A DNA stretch of 64,000 bases from Altererythrobacter ishigakiensis (lineage in GTDB: Bacteria; Pseudomonadota; Alphaproteobacteria; Sphingomonadales; Sphingomonadaceae). A program made the position numbers and the translations under genes. The stretch covers positions 1,326,001 through 1,390,000 of the forward strand of contig NZ_CP015963.1 in the NCBI RefSeq assembly GCF_001663155.1. Reading direction: 5' to 3'. The notes beneath the pieces are model-generated. The model ran no database searches, was not told the origin of the DNA, and saw only the letters and a program-made list of their open reading frames with translations. Shown piece after piece: positions 55,167 to 64,000 of the stretch (within the stretch, counting starts at the first letter, position 1; each line of letters opens with the position of its first letter).

Positions 55167-55862
55167 ATGGGTCAGAAGAGCAATCCGATCGGTCTGCGCC
55201 TGCAGATCAACCGCACCTGGGACAGCCGCTGGTACGCTGAAGGGCGTGACTATGCCAAGCTGCTCAAGGAAGACATCGAGATCCGTAAATACATCCTCGA
55301 AACCGTGCCTCAGGCCGCGATTTCGAAGGTGGTGATCGAGCGTCCGGCAAAGCTTTGCCGCGTTTCCATCTATGCCGCACGCCCAGGCGTGATCATCGGC
55401 AAGAAGGGCGCTGACATCGAGAAGCTTCGCGCGAAGCTCGCTACGATGACGGAAAGCGAAGTGAAGCTGAACATTGTCGAGATCCGCAAGCCGGAAATCG
55501 ACGCGAAACTCGTTGCGCAGGGTGTAGCTGATCAGCTCATCCGCCGTGTGGCTTTCCGCCGCGCAATGAAGCGTGCGGTTCAGTCAGCTCTGCGTCTTGG
55601 CGCAGAAGGCATCAAGATCACCTGTGGCGGCCGACTGGGCGGTGCAGAGATCGCACGTGTCGAATGGTATCGCGAAGGCCGTGTCCCGCTGCACACGCTG
55701 CGTGCCAACATCGACTATGCAGAAACCGAAGCGCTGACCGCATATGGCATCATCGGCATCAAGGTATGGATCTTCAAAGGCGAGATCCTGGCTCACGATC
55801 CGACAGCGCAAGACCGTTTGATGATGGAAGCTCAGACTTCCGGCGTCCGTCCGGCGCGCTGA
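55167..55862 (+). CDS. rpsC: 30S ribosomal protein S3
   Basis: A 231-residue protein. The N-terminal KH domain has [20 protein letters not shown] near residue 70, and the C-terminal domain has [20 protein letters not shown] near 150. It sits at the mRNA entry site. I chose the ATG at 55167, directly after the rplV stop, which gives the family start [12 protein letters not shown]; the 30-base upstream extension overlaps rplV. Confidence 0.97.
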   Translation: MGQKSNPIGLRLQINRTWDSRWYAEGRDYAKLLKEDIEIRKYILETVPQAAISKVVIERPAKLCRVSIYAARPGVIIGKKGADIEKLRAKLATMTESEVKLNIVEIRKPEIDAKLVAQGVADQLIRRVAFRRAMKRAVQSALRLGAEGIKITCGGRLGGAEIARVEWYREGRVPLHTLRANIDYAETEALTAYGIIGIKVWIFKGEILAHDPTAQDRLMMEAQTSGVRPAR

Positions 55863-55883
55863 TTGGTTCATAGGTAAAAGACA

Positions 55884-56321
55884 ATGTTGCAACCGAAGAA
55901 AACCAAATATCGCAAGGCCTTCAAAGGCAAGATCAAGGGTGATGCAAAGGGCGGCACTACGCTGAACTTTGGCGCCTATGGTCTGAAAGCACTTGAGCCA
56001 GAGCGTATTACTGCACGCCAGATCGAAGCTGCGCGTCGTGCGATCACCCGTGCGATGAAGCGTCAGGGCCGTCTGTGGATCCGTGTGTTTCCCGATGTGC
56101 CGGTTTCAAAGAAACCTGCTGAAGTCCGTCAGGGTAAAGGCAAGGGCTCGGTCGAGTACTGGGCAGCTCGCGTAAAGCCTGGCCGCATCCTGTTTGAACT
56201 TGATGGTGTGCCTGGTCCGCTGGCTGCACTCGCTTTTGAACGCGCAGCAATGAAACTGCCGATCAAGACCAAGGTCGTTGCTCGCTTTGGCGACACCTCA
56301 CACTTGGGAGGCAGCAAATGA
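55884..56321 (+). CDS. rplP: 50S ribosomal protein L16
   Basis: A 145-residue protein next to the A site and peptidyl transferase centre. Conserved are [40 protein letters not shown] and [20 protein letters not shown]. It is slightly longer than the E. coli protein (136). AGGTAAAAG precedes the ATG. Its stop overlaps the rpmC start (ATGA). Confidence 0.97.
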   Translation: MLQPKKTKYRKAFKGKIKGDAKGGTTLNFGAYGLKALEPERITARQIEAARRAITRAMKRQGRLWIRVFPDVPVSKKPAEVRQGKGKGSVEYWAARVKPGRILFELDGVPGPLAALAFERAAMKLPIKTKVVARFGDTSHLGGSK

Positions 56322-56524
56322 GCAAAGTAGAAGATCTTCGCACGAAGACCGACGACCAGCTGAGCGCTGAATTGACAGAGCTCAAGCGTGAGCAGTTCAA
56401 CCTGCGTTTTCAGGCCGCTACAAACCAGCTCGAAGCTCCGGCTCGGGTTCGTGAAGTGCGCCGTACGATCGCCAAGATCAAGACGCTGCAAAATGAGCGT
56501 GCTGCCGCGGCAGCAAAGGCTTAA
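56318..56524 (+). CDS. rpmC: 50S ribosomal protein L29
   Basis: A 68-residue two-helix protein near the tunnel exit, with [20 protein letters not shown] and [20 protein letters not shown] as the typical helices and the chain ending AAAAAKA. It overlaps rplP by four bases; rpsQ follows after ten bases. Length is within the usual range. Confidence 0.95.
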   Translation: MSKVEDLRTKTDDQLSAELTELKREQFNLRFQAATNQLEAPARVREVRRTIAKIKTLQNERAAAAAKA

Positions 56525-56534
56525 GGAGTAGACA

Positions 56535-56825
56535 ATGCCGAAACGTATCCTGATCGGATCTGTCACCTCCGACAAGACCGACAAAACCGTGACCGTACTG
56601 GTCGAGCGTAAGGTGAAGCACCCCCTTTACGGGAAGATCATCCGTCGTTCGAAGAAGTATCACGCTCACGACGAAAATAACGAATACGCAATTGGTGACG
56701 TGGTCCGCATCGAAGAGACCAAACCAATTTCGAAGACGAAGACCTGGACTGTAAAGGATCGGGTCACCGCAGGTGGCACTCAGGCAGTGGAAGCTGACCT
56801 GGAAGTCGAAGCGGCAGGTAACTGA
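56535..56825 (+). CDS. rpsQ: 30S ribosomal protein S17
   Basis: A 96-residue OB-fold protein. Conserved are [20 protein letters not shown] near the start and [21 protein letters not shown] short acidic tail of about 12 residues is added compared with E. coli (84 residues). AAGGAG lies nine bases before the ATG. A hairpin-bearing 72-base spacer separates it from rplN. Confidence 0.95.
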   Translation: MPKRILIGSVTSDKTDKTVTVLVERKVKHPLYGKIIRRSKKYHAHDENNEYAIGDVVRIEETKPISKTKTWTVKDRVTAGGTQAVEADLEVEAAGN

Positions 56826-56840
56826 GTTAGACGAAGGAAC

Positions 56841-56874
56841 TGCTGAGCCCCGGTTGGTATCGGGTGTCCCAGCA
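56841..56874 (+). promoter_or_regulatory. hairpin in the rpsQ-rplN spacer
   Basis: TGCTG (56841-56845) pairs with CAGCA (56870-56874). Inside it CCCG (56849-56852) pairs with CGGG (56861-56864). It lies at the S10-spc operon border, just before rplN. It could be an L14-L24 leader element or a processing site. No T-run follows. Confidence 0.45.
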
Positions 56875-56897
56875 AGCCAAGAGAAGGAACCGGATCA

Positions 56898-57266
56898 ATG
56901 ATCCAGATGCAATCCAATCTCGACGTCGCAGACAACAGCGGCGCAAAGCGCGTCCAGTGCATCAAGGTACTGGGTGGCTCTAAGCGTCGTACTGCGAGCG
57001 TCGGTGACGTGATTGTGGTTTCCGTTAAGGAAGCCCAGCCACGTGCGAAGGTTAAGAAGGGCGACGTGCACCGTGCAGTGATCGTGCGCACAAAGAAGGA
57101 AGTGCGCCGGAAAGACGGTAGCGTGATCCGCTTTGACAGCAACGCTGCGGTACTCGTGAACAAGAGCGAGGAGCCGATCGGCACTCGTATTTTTGGCCCG
57201 GTTGTCCGTGAACTGCGTGGTCGCGGCTTCATGAAAATCATCTCGCTCGCTCCGGAGGTGCTCTAA
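56898..57266 (+). CDS. rplN: 50S ribosomal protein L14
   Basis: A 122-residue beta-barrel protein at the subunit interface. Conserved are [20 protein letters not shown] at the start, [20 protein letters not shown] in the middle and [20 protein letters not shown] at the end. AGAAGGAACC precedes the ATG. It opens the spc operon; rplX follows after one base. Confidence 0.97.
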   Translation: MIQMQSNLDVADNSGAKRVQCIKVLGGSKRRTASVGDVIVVSVKEAQPRAKVKKGDVHRAVIVRTKKEVRRKDGSVIRFDSNAAVLVNKSEEPIGTRIFGPVVRELRGRGFMKIISLAPEVL

Positions 57267-57267
57267 G

Positions 57268-57591
57268 ATGGGTGCTGCAAAGATCAAGAAGGGTGACAGC
57301 GTTGTCGTTCTGTCAGGTAAGGATAAGGGTAAAACCGGTACGGTAACCCAAGTCATGCCGAAGGAAGGCAAGGTCCTGGTTGAGGGCGTGAACGTCGCAA
57401 CCCGTCACCGCAAGCCGAGCCAGGCAAACCCGCAGGGTGGCATTGAGCGCCGTGAAGCGCCGATGCACATCAGCAAGGTCGCTGTGGCTGATCCAAAAGA
57501 CGGCAAGCCGACCCGTGTACGCTTCGATGTAAAGAAGGACGGTACGAAGGTTCGTGTTGCCGTGAAGAGTGGGGAGACCATCGATGGCTGA
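57268..57591 (+). CDS. rplX: 50S ribosomal protein L24
   Basis: A 107-residue KOW-motif protein that starts 50S assembly. Conserved are [20 protein letters not shown] and [20 protein letters not shown]. Its C-terminus overlaps the rplE start by eight bases. Length is normal. Confidence 0.96.
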   Translation: MGAAKIKKGDSVVVLSGKDKGKTGTVTQVMPKEGKVLVEGVNVATRHRKPSQANPQGGIERREAPMHISKVAVADPKDGKPTRVRFDVKKDGTKVRVAVKSGETIDG

Positions 57592-58165
57592 TTACACTCC
57601 TCGTCTGAAGCAGAAGTTCGAAGACCAGATCGTCAAGGCGATGACCGAGAAGTTCGGTTACAAGAACCGTCTTGAAGTCCCCAAGCTTGAAAAGATCACG
57701 CTCAATATGGGCGTGGGCGAAGCAAGCCAGGACAAGAAGAAGGTTCAGACGGCTGCTGAAGAAATGGCGCTGATCGCCGGTCAAAAACCGGTAATCACCA
57801 AGGCGAAAAAGTCGATCGCACAGTTCAAGTTGCGCGAAGGCATGCCGATCGGTTGCAAGGTGACCTTGCGCCGTGACCGTATGTACGAATTTCTCGACCG
57901 TCTGGTGACTGTCGCAATGCCTCGCATCCGTGACTTCCGTGGTCTCAACCCGAAGTCGTTTGATGGTCGTGGTAACTACGCGATGGGCCTCAAGGAACAG
58001 ATCGTGTTCCCTGAGATCAGCTACGACAAGATCGAAAAGGTGCGTGGCATGGATATCATCGTCACCACTACCGCGAAAACCGATGAGGAAGCACGCGAAC
58101 TGCTCAAGCTGTTCGGCTTCCCGTTCCCGGCCGAAGCATCGGCTGAAGACAAGGAAGCGGCGTAA
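57584..58165 (+). CDS. rplE: 50S ribosomal protein L5
   Basis: A 193-residue protein that contacts 5S rRNA and P-site tRNA. Conserved are [40 protein letters not shown] and MALK-like [20 protein letters not shown]. The C-terminus extends about 14 residues beyond the E. coli protein in an acidic tail. I chose the ATG at 57584 inside the end of rplX; the 15-base upstream start gives an unusual N-terminus. Confidence 0.96.
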   Translation: MADYTPRLKQKFEDQIVKAMTEKFGYKNRLEVPKLEKITLNMGVGEASQDKKKVQTAAEEMALIAGQKPVITKAKKSIAQFKLREGMPIGCKVTLRRDRMYEFLDRLVTVAMPRIRDFRGLNPKSFDGRGNYAMGLKEQIVFPEISYDKIEKVRGMDIIVTTTAKTDEEARELLKLFGFPFPAEASAEDKEAA

Positions 58166-58190
58166 GCCGTTTTAGGAGAGCTTAAGTCCA

Positions 58191-58496
58191 ATGGCGAAAC
58201 TGAGTTCCATTAATAAGAACGAGAAGCGCAAGAAGCTCGTTCAGAAGTACGCAAACAAGTACGCCAAGCTTAAGGCGATTGCTGATGACGAATCTCTCGA
58301 TGAGAGCGAGCGTCTGATCGCGCGCCTGAAGATGGCGGAAATCCCGCGCAATGCGAACCCCACCCGGGTCCGCAACCGCTGCGCAACCACCGGTCGCCCG
58401 CGCGGCTATTACCGCAAGTTCGGCATCAACCGTATCGAACTGCGTGAACTCGGCAACCGGGGCATGATCCCTGGTCTGACCAAGTCGAGCTGGTGA
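58191..58496 (+). CDS. rpsN: 30S ribosomal protein S14 (zinc-free type)
   Basis: A 101-residue protein of the long, zinc-independent type: only one cysteine is present (in [20 protein letters not shown]), so no zinc site can form. It lies in the 30S head beside S3 and S10. GGAGAGC precedes the ATG by about nine bases. It ends [10 protein letters not shown]. Confidence 0.96.
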   Translation: MAKLSSINKNEKRKKLVQKYANKYAKLKAIADDESLDESERLIARLKMAEIPRNANPTRVRNRCATTGRPRGYYRKFGINRIELRELGNRGMIPGLTKSSW

Positions 58497-58507
58497 GGAA
58501 TTAGATC

Positions 58508-58903
58508 ATGGCAATGACCGATCCATTGGGTGATATGCTCACCCGCATCCGCAACGGCCAGCAGGCGAAGAAGGACTCTGTTCTTTCACCTGCATCAAAG
58601 CTGCGTGCGAACGTGCTCGAAGTGCTTCAGCGCGAAGGCTACATCCGTGGCTACAGCGAAGACAGCTCTGGCAAGCATCCTGCGCTGCGGATTGAACTGA
58701 AATATTTCGAGGGCGAACCGGCTATCAAGCACGTCGCTCGCGTCTCCAAGCCTGGCCGCCGCGTCTATTCGGGTTCGAAAGAGCTTCCGACGGTCCGCAA
58801 TGGCCTTGGCATCACCATCGTCTCGACCCCTCGCGGTGTACTTTCCGATGCGGAAGCGCGCACCGAGAACGTTGGTGGCGAAGTGCTGGCGGAGGTGTTC
58901 TGA
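58508..58903 (+). CDS. rpsH: 30S ribosomal protein S8
   Basis: A 131-residue protein that binds 16S helix 21 and in E. coli represses the spc operon. Conserved are [34 protein letters not shown] and [20 protein letters not shown]. Its stop TGA overlaps the rplF ATG (TGATG). GAGGAATT precedes the start. Confidence 0.96.
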   Translation: MAMTDPLGDMLTRIRNGQQAKKDSVLSPASKLRANVLEVLQREGYIRGYSEDSSGKHPALRIELKYFEGEPAIKHVARVSKPGRRVYSGSKELPTVRNGLGITIVSTPRGVLSDAEARTENVGGEVLAEVF

Positions 58904-59436
58904 TGAGCCGCATTGGTAAGAAGGCAGTTGCGATCCCAAGTGGCGTGACCGCTACGATCGACAACGGCACGCTGACCGTGAAGGGGCCAAAGGGCACCCT
59001 TTCGATGGGTCTCAGCGACCTGATCGACTACAAGGTCGAAGGCGAAGAGATTCAGGTCAACCCGGCTAACGATACCAAGCAGGCGCGCTCTTTCTGGGGC
59101 ATGCAGCGCACGCTGGTCTCGAACCTGGTCGAAGGCGTGACCGAAGGCTTTTCGAAGACTTTGGAAATTTCAGGCGTTGGTTATCGTGCGCAGGCACAGG
59201 GCAGCAAGCTCAAGCTGCAGCTCGGCTTCAGCCACGATGTTGACATCGTTGTGCCTGAAGGCCTTGAAGTCAAAACACCTGATCAGACAACTGTGATCGT
59301 CAGCGGTATCGACAAGCAGGCCGTTGGCCAGCTCGCTGCTGAAATCCGCCGCTGGCGCAAGCCTGAGCCTTACAAGGGCAAGGGTATCAAGTACCAGGGC
59401 GAGTATGTCTTCCGTAAGGAAGGGAAGAAGAAGTAA
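58903..59436 (+). CDS. rplF: 50S ribosomal protein L6
   Basis: A 177-residue protein, identical in length to that of E. coli, with two tandem alpha/beta domains. Conserved are [20 protein letters not shown] and [20 protein letters not shown], with [20 protein letters not shown] near the end. It is coupled to rpsH, and rplR follows after one base. Confidence 0.97.
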   Translation: MSRIGKKAVAIPSGVTATIDNGTLTVKGPKGTLSMGLSDLIDYKVEGEEIQVNPANDTKQARSFWGMQRTLVSNLVEGVTEGFSKTLEISGVGYRAQAQGSKLKLQLGFSHDVDIVVPEGLEVKTPDQTTVIVSGIDKQAVGQLAAEIRRWRKPEPYKGKGIKYQGEYVFRKEGKKK

Positions 59437-59437
59437 G

Positions 59438-59782
59438 ATGGCAAAGCTTTCTCTCTTTGAACGTCGCCGCCGCCGCGTGCGCACCGCGCTTCGCAGCCGT
59501 GCTGGTGGCAAGCCGCGCCTGTCGGTCCACCGTACCGGCAAGCACATTTACGCTCAGATCATCGACGATGCTGATGGCAAGACACTTGCTGCGGCTTCGA
59601 CGCTGGGTGGCAAGGCTTCAGGCGCCAATGTCGATGCAGCCACCAAGGTTGGCAAGGACATCGCCGCTGCTGCCAAGAAGGCTGGCGTAACAACTGTCGT
59701 GTTTGATCGCGGCGGGTTCCTGTTTCACGGCCGCGTCAAGGCGCTGGCTGATGCCGCTCGCGAAGGCGGGCTGGAGTTCTGA
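59438..59782 (+). CDS. rplR: 50S ribosomal protein L18
   Basis: A 114-residue 5S rRNA-binding protein. Conserved are [20 protein letters not shown] and [20 protein letters not shown], ending [20 protein letters not shown]. The ATG at 59438 is one base after rplF; a longer frame open upstream lies wholly inside rplF. The stop overlaps the rpsE start (TGATG). Confidence 0.96.
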   Translation: MAKLSLFERRRRRVRTALRSRAGGKPRLSVHRTGKHIYAQIIDDADGKTLAAASTLGGKASGANVDAATKVGKDIAAAAKKAGVTTVVFDRGGFLFHGRVKALADAAREGGLEF

Positions 59783-60591
59783 TGATGGCTGACGAAAAGA
59801 AAACACCAGAAGCGGAAGCTCAGGTCGAAGAGACCGCAGCGACCGAAACAACCGAAGCACCGGCTCAGGAAGCGGCAGCTGAAGAAGCTCCCGCGGAAGC
59901 CGAGGCTGCTCCTGCAGAAGAAGCACCGGCTGAAGAAGCTCCTAAGCAGGAACGTCAGGGCCGTGGTGGTCGTGGTGGTCGCGATGGTGGTGGGCGTGAA
60001 GGCGGTCGTGGCCGTGGTCGCGGTCGTGGCCGTGACAACCGCCGCGAAGAAGAAGATGACGGCATTATCGAGAAGCTGGTTCACATCAACCGCGTTTCAA
60101 AGACAGTGAAGGGCGGTAAGCGCTTCGGTTTTGCGGCATTGGTTGTTGTTGGCGATGGTTCAGGCCGCGTTGGCTTTGGCCATGGCAAGGCTCGCGAAGT
60201 GCCTGAAGCAATCTCGAAAGCTTCGGCTGCTGCGCGCAAGAAGATGATCCGCGTGCCTTTGAAGGAAGGCCGCACGCTGCACCATGACGGCAACGGCCGT
60301 TTCGGCGCCGGCAAGGTCACCGTTCGCACAGCGCCTCCGGGTACCGGTATCATTGCCGGTGGTCCGATGCGTGCCGTATTCGAAAGCCTCGGCGTCGCAG
60401 ACGTTGTGACCAAATCGGTTGGTACGTCGAACCCTTACAACATGATCCGCGCTACTTTTGACGCTCTGACTGATCAGACTTCGCCGAAGTCGGTTGCTCA
60501 GCGTCGTGGCAAGAAGGTTGCAGACCTGCTTGGCCGTGGTGGCGCCAGCGAAGCTGAAGCGGAAGCTGACGCCGCTGCTATTGCGGAGTAA
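59782..60591 (+). CDS. rpsE: 30S ribosomal protein S5 with long acidic/RGG N-terminal arm
   Basis: A 269-residue protein against 167 in E. coli. The ribosomal core begins near residue 93 ([20 protein letters not shown]) and is normal through the S5 N and C domains. In front lies an acidic Ala/Glu/Pro tract (residues 2-57) and then an Arg-Gly repeat segment (about 58-84), and the C-terminus adds an Ala/Glu tail of about 20 residues. The start is ATGATG, overlapping the rplR stop. The arm would lie near the mRNA entry channel; its function is unknown. Confidence 0.95.
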   Translation: MMADEKKTPEAEAQVEETAATETTEAPAQEAAAEEAPAEAEAAPAEEAPAEEAPKQERQGRGGRGGRDGGGREGGRGRGRGRGRDNRREEEDDGIIEKLVHINRVSKTVKGGKRFGFAALVVVGDGSGRVGFGHGKAREVPEAISKASAAARKKMIRVPLKEGRTLHHDGNGRFGAGKVTVRTAPPGTGIIAGGPMRAVFESLGVADVVTKSVGTSNPYNMIRATFDALTDQTSPKSVAQRRGKKVADLLGRGGASEAEAEADAAAIAE

Positions 60592-60596
60592 TCACG

Positions 60597-60782
60597 ATGG
60601 CCAAAGCAAGCACCATCAAGATCAAGCAGATCGGTTCGCCGATCCGTCGTCCAGAGAGCCAGCGCAAGATTCTGATCGGCCTGGGTCTCAACAAGATGCA
60701 CAAAGTCGTCGAGCGTCGGGACACCCCTGAAGTTCGCGGCGCGATCGCCAAGATCCCGCATCTGGTTGAAGTGGTCGACTAA
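60597..60782 (+). CDS. rpmD: 50S ribosomal protein L30
   Basis: A 61-residue protein with the conserved [20 protein letters not shown] and [20 protein letters not shown]. It lies five bases after rpsE. A GC-rich hairpin and 70-base gap separate it from rplO. Confidence 0.96.
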   Translation: MAKASTIKIKQIGSPIRRPESQRKILIGLGLNKMHKVVERRDTPEVRGAIAKIPHLVEVVD

Positions 60783-60790
60783 CACAAATC

Positions 60791-60814
60791 GAGGCCTCGC
60801 ATCTGCGGGGCCTC
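60791..60814 (+). terminator. hairpin between rpmD and rplO, possible attenuator
   Basis: GAGGCC (60791-60796) pairs with GGCCTC (60809-60814), followed by AAATTTT. The stem is short and the T-run weak, so partial termination or RNA processing is more likely than a full stop, since rplO and secY belong to the same operon. Confidence 0.4.
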
Positions 60815-60854
60815 AAATTTTCAGCGCGAAACAAAGCGAAAGCGAGTGCAAACT

Positions 60855-61346
60855 ATGAAACTCAACGATATCCGTGACAACGAAGGCGCCCGCAAGGGTC
60901 GCATGCGTGTTGGCCGAGGCATTGGTTCTGGCAAAGGCAAGACCGGCGGTCGTGGTCAAAAGGGTCAGAAGAGCCGTTCAGGCGTAGCCATCAAGGGCTT
61001 TGAAGGCGGCCAGATGCCGCTTCACATGCGTTTGCCAAAACGCGGGTTTAACAACCCCTTTGGCAAGGACTTTGCCGAAGTGAACATCGGCATGGTGCAG
61101 AAGTTCATCGATGCGAAGAAGCTAGACGGCAAAAAAGATATCACCGAAGAAGCACTTCGTGCCTGCGGCCTCGTACGTGGCGGCAAGGACGGTGTGCGTC
61201 TGCTGGGCAAGGGCGAAATCAAGGCCAAGGCCAAGTTCGTTGTTGCTGGCGCCACAAAGGGCGCGATCGCGGCGGTTGAAAAGGCTGGCGGCAGCGTCGA
61301 AGTTACCGCTCCAAAAGCCGAAAAAACTGCTGAAAAGGCAGACTGA
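60855..61346 (+). CDS. rplO: 50S ribosomal protein L15
   Basis: A 163-residue protein of the large subunit. Conserved are [40 protein letters not shown] and [16 protein letters not shown]. The C-terminus has an extra Ala/Lys-rich tail of about 18 residues. The ATG at 60855 was preferred over a GTG nine bases upstream. secY follows after 115 bases. Confidence 0.96.
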   Translation: MKLNDIRDNEGARKGRMRVGRGIGSGKGKTGGRGQKGQKSRSGVAIKGFEGGQMPLHMRLPKRGFNNPFGKDFAEVNIGMVQKFIDAKKLDGKKDITEEALRACGLVRGGKDGVRLLGKGEIKAKAKFVVAGATKGAIAAVEKAGGSVEVTAPKAEKTAEKAD

Positions 61347-61461
61347 TAGATAAAAGTTAGGGTGCGGGGGTTCGACAACGGGCCATCCGCTCCCTATCTA
61401 TCCGTTCTGAGCTTTCTGAGCCGGGGACGGGCCGGCGCAAGACCAGGATTGATCTGATACA

Positions 61462-62826
61462 ATGGCATCACGCGCCGATAGCATTGCGAGTAATCTAAAC
61501 CTCGCCAATTTCTCCAAAGCCACCGAGCTTCGCCAGCGCATCTGGTTTACGCTCGGCGCGCTGATTGTTTTCCGCTTTCTGAGCTTCGTCCCGCTGCCGG
61601 GTATCAACCCGCTGGCGTTGTCACAGCTGGCTGAGCAAACTCAGGGCGGTATTCTGGACATGTTCAACATGTTCACGGGCGGCAGCCTTGAGCGGATGAG
61701 CCTGATCGCCCTTGGTGTCATGCCGTATATTACGGCGTCTATCGTTGTGCAGATGGCGTCTGCACTGCACCCCACGCTGGCGGCACTCAAGAAAGAAGGC
61801 ACAACCGGGCGGCAAAAGCTTAATCAGTACACGCGCTACGGTACGGTTTTCCTCTGTACTATCCAGGGCTGGTTTCTTGCTGCAGGTCTGGAAAGCTTCG
61901 CGAATTCGGCGGGGCTACAGGCAGTGGTCGATCCCGGCTACATGTTCCGCGTCGGCGCTGTGATCAGCCTCGTTGGCGGTACCATGTTCCTGCTGTGGTT
62001 AGGCGAGCAGATCACGGCTCGTGGTATCGGCAACGGCGTTTCGCTGATCATCATGGCCGGCATTGTGGCGCAGTTCCCGATGTTTACTTCCAACCTGTTC
62101 GAGGGCGGCCGCACCGGATCGATTGCGCCGGGAATTATCATCGGCTTTATCGCGATGGTTGTCGTGCTCATCTTGCTGATCAGTTTCATGGAGCGTGCCC
62201 AGCGCCGCTTGCTGATCCAATATCCGAAGCGGGCGACTCAGCGTGGAATGATGCAGGCGGATAGCTCACACCTACCGCTTAAGCTCAACACGGCAGGTGT
62301 TATTCCGCCAATTTTCGCCAGTTCACTGTTGTTGCTGCCGCTAACGATTACGCAGTTTGCGGGCAATTCGCTTGATCCGACGAGCACCGGTGGTCAGTCG
62401 ATTCAGACGATCGTGCAATATCTGCAGCACGGTCAGCCGCTTTACATGACGCTCTACGCGATCCTGATTATGTTCTTCGCATTCTTCTACACTGCAGTTG
62501 TATTCAACCCGGAAGAAACCGCGGAGAACCTGAAGAAGAACGGCGGTTTTATTCCGGGAATCCGGCCGGGCAAGCGCACTGCTGACTATCTCGATTATGT
62601 GTTGACCCGTATCACTGTGGTTGGCGCGATCTATCTGACATTGGTTTGCGTCGTGCCGGAGTATATGATCGCGCAGACGGGCATTCCGCTGTTCCTTGGC
62701 GGCACGAGCTTGCTGATTGTGGTGAACGTGACCGTGGATACGATCAGCCAGGTTCAGTCCCATCTCTTGGCGCACCAGTATGGTGATCTTATCAAGAAAG
62801 CGAAGCTGAAGGGTCGCCGCAGCTAA
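61462..62826 (+). CDS. secY: protein translocase subunit SecY
   Basis: A 454-residue inner-membrane channel protein with ten transmembrane segments. Recognisable are TELRQRIWFTLGALIVFRFL (first helix region), the plug after LAEQTQGGILDMFNMFTGG and the cytosolic loop motif RRLLIQYPKRATQRGM before the seventh helix. The C-terminus is basic (LIKKAKLKGRRS). It ends the ribosomal part of the spc operon; adk follows 30 bases later. Confidence 0.97.
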   Translation: MASRADSIASNLNLANFSKATELRQRIWFTLGALIVFRFLSFVPLPGINPLALSQLAEQTQGGILDMFNMFTGGSLERMSLIALGVMPYITASIVVQMASALHPTLAALKKEGTTGRQKLNQYTRYGTVFLCTIQGWFLAAGLESFANSAGLQAVVDPGYMFRVGAVISLVGGTMFLLWLGEQITARGIGNGVSLIIMAGIVAQFPMFTSNLFEGGRTGSIAPGIIIGFIAMVVVLILLISFMERAQRRLLIQYPKRATQRGMMQADSSHLPLKLNTAGVIPPIFASSLLLLPLTITQFAGNSLDPTSTGGQSIQTIVQYLQHGQPLYMTLYAILIMFFAFFYTAVVFNPEETAENLKKNGGFIPGIRPGKRTADYLDYVLTRITVVGAIYLTLVCVVPEYMIAQTGIPLFLGGTSLLIVVNVTVDTISQVQSHLLAHQYGDLIKKAKLKGRRS

Positions 62827-62856
62827 TCAGCGTTGTCATTCGGGGGTACGCGAGCA

Positions 62857-63501
62857 ATGAACATCATTCTTCTTGGGCCGCCGGGTGCGGGTAAGGGAAC
62901 GCAGAGTGCCAGCTTGGTCGAGCGTCACGGCATGAAGCAGCTTTCGACCGGTGACATGCTGCGTGCTGCAGTTAAGGCCCAAACCCCAGTAGGTCTTAAG
63001 GCCAAGGCAGTGATGGATGCGGGTGAACTCGTATCGGATGAAATCGTTTCCGATCTAATCGATGATGAGCTGGCAGCGCTGAATTCTGAGACCGGTGCAA
63101 TTTTTGACGGCTATCCGCGCACAGAGGCGCAGGCGGAAATTCTGGATTCTCTTCTGAAGAAGCATGGCCGAACGCTGGATCATGTGATCGAGCTGGCTGT
63201 CGATGTCGATGCATTGGTAGAACGCATCACCGGTCGTTTCAGCTGCGCCAATTGTGGCGCCTTGTATCACGATACCGCCAATCCGACCTCGAAAGAGGGT
63301 GTGTGCGACACTTGCGGTTCGACCGAGTTCAAGCGCCGTCCCGACGATAACGAAGAAACTGTGCGGCACCGCATGGAAGTTTATCGTAGCGAAACCGCTC
63401 CCATCCTGCCGGGATACGAGGCTCGCGGTATTGTGACCCGCGTTGATGGCATGGACGGTATCGACGAAGTGGCTAGCGAGATCGACGCGATCCTTGGCTA
63501 A
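62857..63501 (+). CDS. adk: adenylate kinase with zinc-type LID
   Basis: A 214-residue kinase interconverting AMP, ADP and ATP. The P-loop is LLGPPGAGKGTQ (residues 5-16), with the NMP-binding LSTGDMLRA and DGYPRTEAQAE. The LID carries four cysteines at 130, 133, 150 and 153 (CANC and CDTC), the zinc-binding form common in Gram-positives rather than the His/Ser/Thr/Asp form of E. coli. I chose the ATG at 62857; a start 24 bases upstream adds residues outside the fold. Confidence 0.96.
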   Translation: MNIILLGPPGAGKGTQSASLVERHGMKQLSTGDMLRAAVKAQTPVGLKAKAVMDAGELVSDEIVSDLIDDELAALNSETGAIFDGYPRTEAQAEILDSLLKKHGRTLDHVIELAVDVDALVERITGRFSCANCGALYHDTANPTSKEGVCDTCGSTEFKRRPDDNEETVRHRMEVYRSETAPILPGYEARGIVTRVDGMDGIDEVASEIDAILG

Positions 63502-63577
63502 GCCGCAGGGCAGCTGATAAGCCTTTCTCTTCGCGCACCGGTCACCTAGACCATGTGCGTTAGGGAGACGACCACCG

Positions 63578-64000
63578 ATGAAATTTCCAACCGCTATTAC
63601 CGGCGCTCTGCTGATCGCATGTTCAGGCGCGGCTCAGGCTGAAATCGTTGCGAGCAGCGAGGATGGATTTGTAACCCGCGATACGGCTGTGGTTGATGCA
63701 ACGCCGATGGAAGTTTGGTTGGCGCTGATCAGTCCGGGCAAGTGGTGGAATGATGCACACACCTGGTCAGGTGATGCCGCGAATATGTCACTGAAGCCGC
63801 AGGCAGGGGGGTGCTTTTGTGAGCGCATCCCTGAAGATTTGGATGCTGACCGTGTGACGCTGGAAGGTAGCGTCGAACATATGCGGGTTATTCAGGCATT
63901 TCCGGAGCGTGCCTTGCGGATGCGCGGTGGGCTGGGCCCGTTGCAGAGCGAGCCGGTGGGCGGCGTGCTGACAATTGTGATCAGCGATGCAGAGGAAGGC
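63578..64000 (+). CDS. SRPBCC-domain exported protein, 3' end beyond the window
   Basis: The first 141 codons are present. A signal peptide covers residues 1-20 (cleavage likely after AQA). The following region TAVVDATPMEVWLALISPGK ... WWNDAHTWSGDAANMSL resembles START/SRPBCC ligand-binding proteins of the AHSA1/polyketide-cyclase type. One short Cys-rich spot (GGCFCERIP) is visible near residue 85. An AGGGAGACG box precedes the ATG. Ligand and role are unknown. It takes the place where rpsM of the alpha operon would often follow adk; the rest cannot be seen. Confidence 0.75.
   Translation, partial: MKFPTAITGALLIACSGAAQAEIVASSEDGFVTRDTAVVDATPMEVWLALISPGKWWNDAHTWSGDAANMSLKPQAGGCFCERIPEDLDADRVTLEGSVEHMRVIQAFPERALRMRGGLGPLQSEPVGGVLTIVISDAEEG

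Overview
The window is a stretch of an alphaproteobacterial chromosome, most likely from Sphingomonadales and, by the look of its proteins, Erythrobacteraceae (an Erythrobacter or Altererythrobacter relative). The reasons are the style of the ribosomal proteins (S12 with Arg88, S5 with a long acidic/RGG N-terminal arm, L3 with an acidic tail), a metZ-type methionine pathway, UbiK, a compact single-locus Tad pilus system and GTG/TTG starts with 1-4 base gene overlaps. No phage, insertion sequence, CRISPR array, rRNA or tRNA gene was recognised. The taxonomic call is an inference from protein character, not from a database search.

Layout. (1) 1-14438: mostly housekeeping and small metabolic genes. 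A minus-strand operon ilvE-trhO-GST is followed by a 545-base noncoding block that holds an 18-codon ORF with a perfect 15-nt Shine-Dalgarno sequence and a run of hairpins. Then come tlyA, a Cys-Cys repeat lipoprotein, tspO, ubiK-recO-leuB, a TetR/membrane-protein pair with mirrored operators, metZ behind a folded leader, an HCCA-isomerase-like protein, apaG, a LysR regulator and a GNAT acetyltransferase. (2) 14440-27073, all minus strand: a complete Tad/Flp pilus operon reading flp-cpaB-cpaC-(small lipoprotein)-tadG-tadE-tadE/F-cpaE-cpaF-tadB-tadC-tadD-cpaA-(unknown membrane protein). (3) 27074-28125: a one-kilobase, AT-richer divergent control region. (4) 28126-46029: a giant (3422-residue) VCBS/T1SS-143-type adhesin followed by its apparent secretion operon: OmpA-like protein, TolC-like outer membrane protein, LapB-type ABC exporter with a degenerate C39 domain, a SleB-type cell-wall hydrolase and a HlyD/LapC adaptor. 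A convergent LapG-like transglutaminase-type cysteine protease closes the region. (5) 46610-63501: the str, S10 and spc ribosomal operons in canonical order (rpsL to adk), with several strong intercistronic hairpins. (6) 63578-64000: the start of a SRPBCC-domain protein with a signal peptide.

How it works together. Regions 2-4 form a surface-attachment island: a Tad pilus operon and a giant adhesin/type I secretion operon transcribed away from one shared intergenic region. This makes coordinated control of adhesion likely. The most unusual items are the adhesin operon itself (no RTX nonapeptides, a Met-rich C-terminus, an exact 545-bp internal duplication that would recombine in frame, and a peptidoglycan hydrolase embedded in the secretion operon), the metZ leader with a possible pseudoknot, and the structured noncoding block with the 18-codon ORF. 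All functional calls rest on reading the sequence; no alignment or database search was run.
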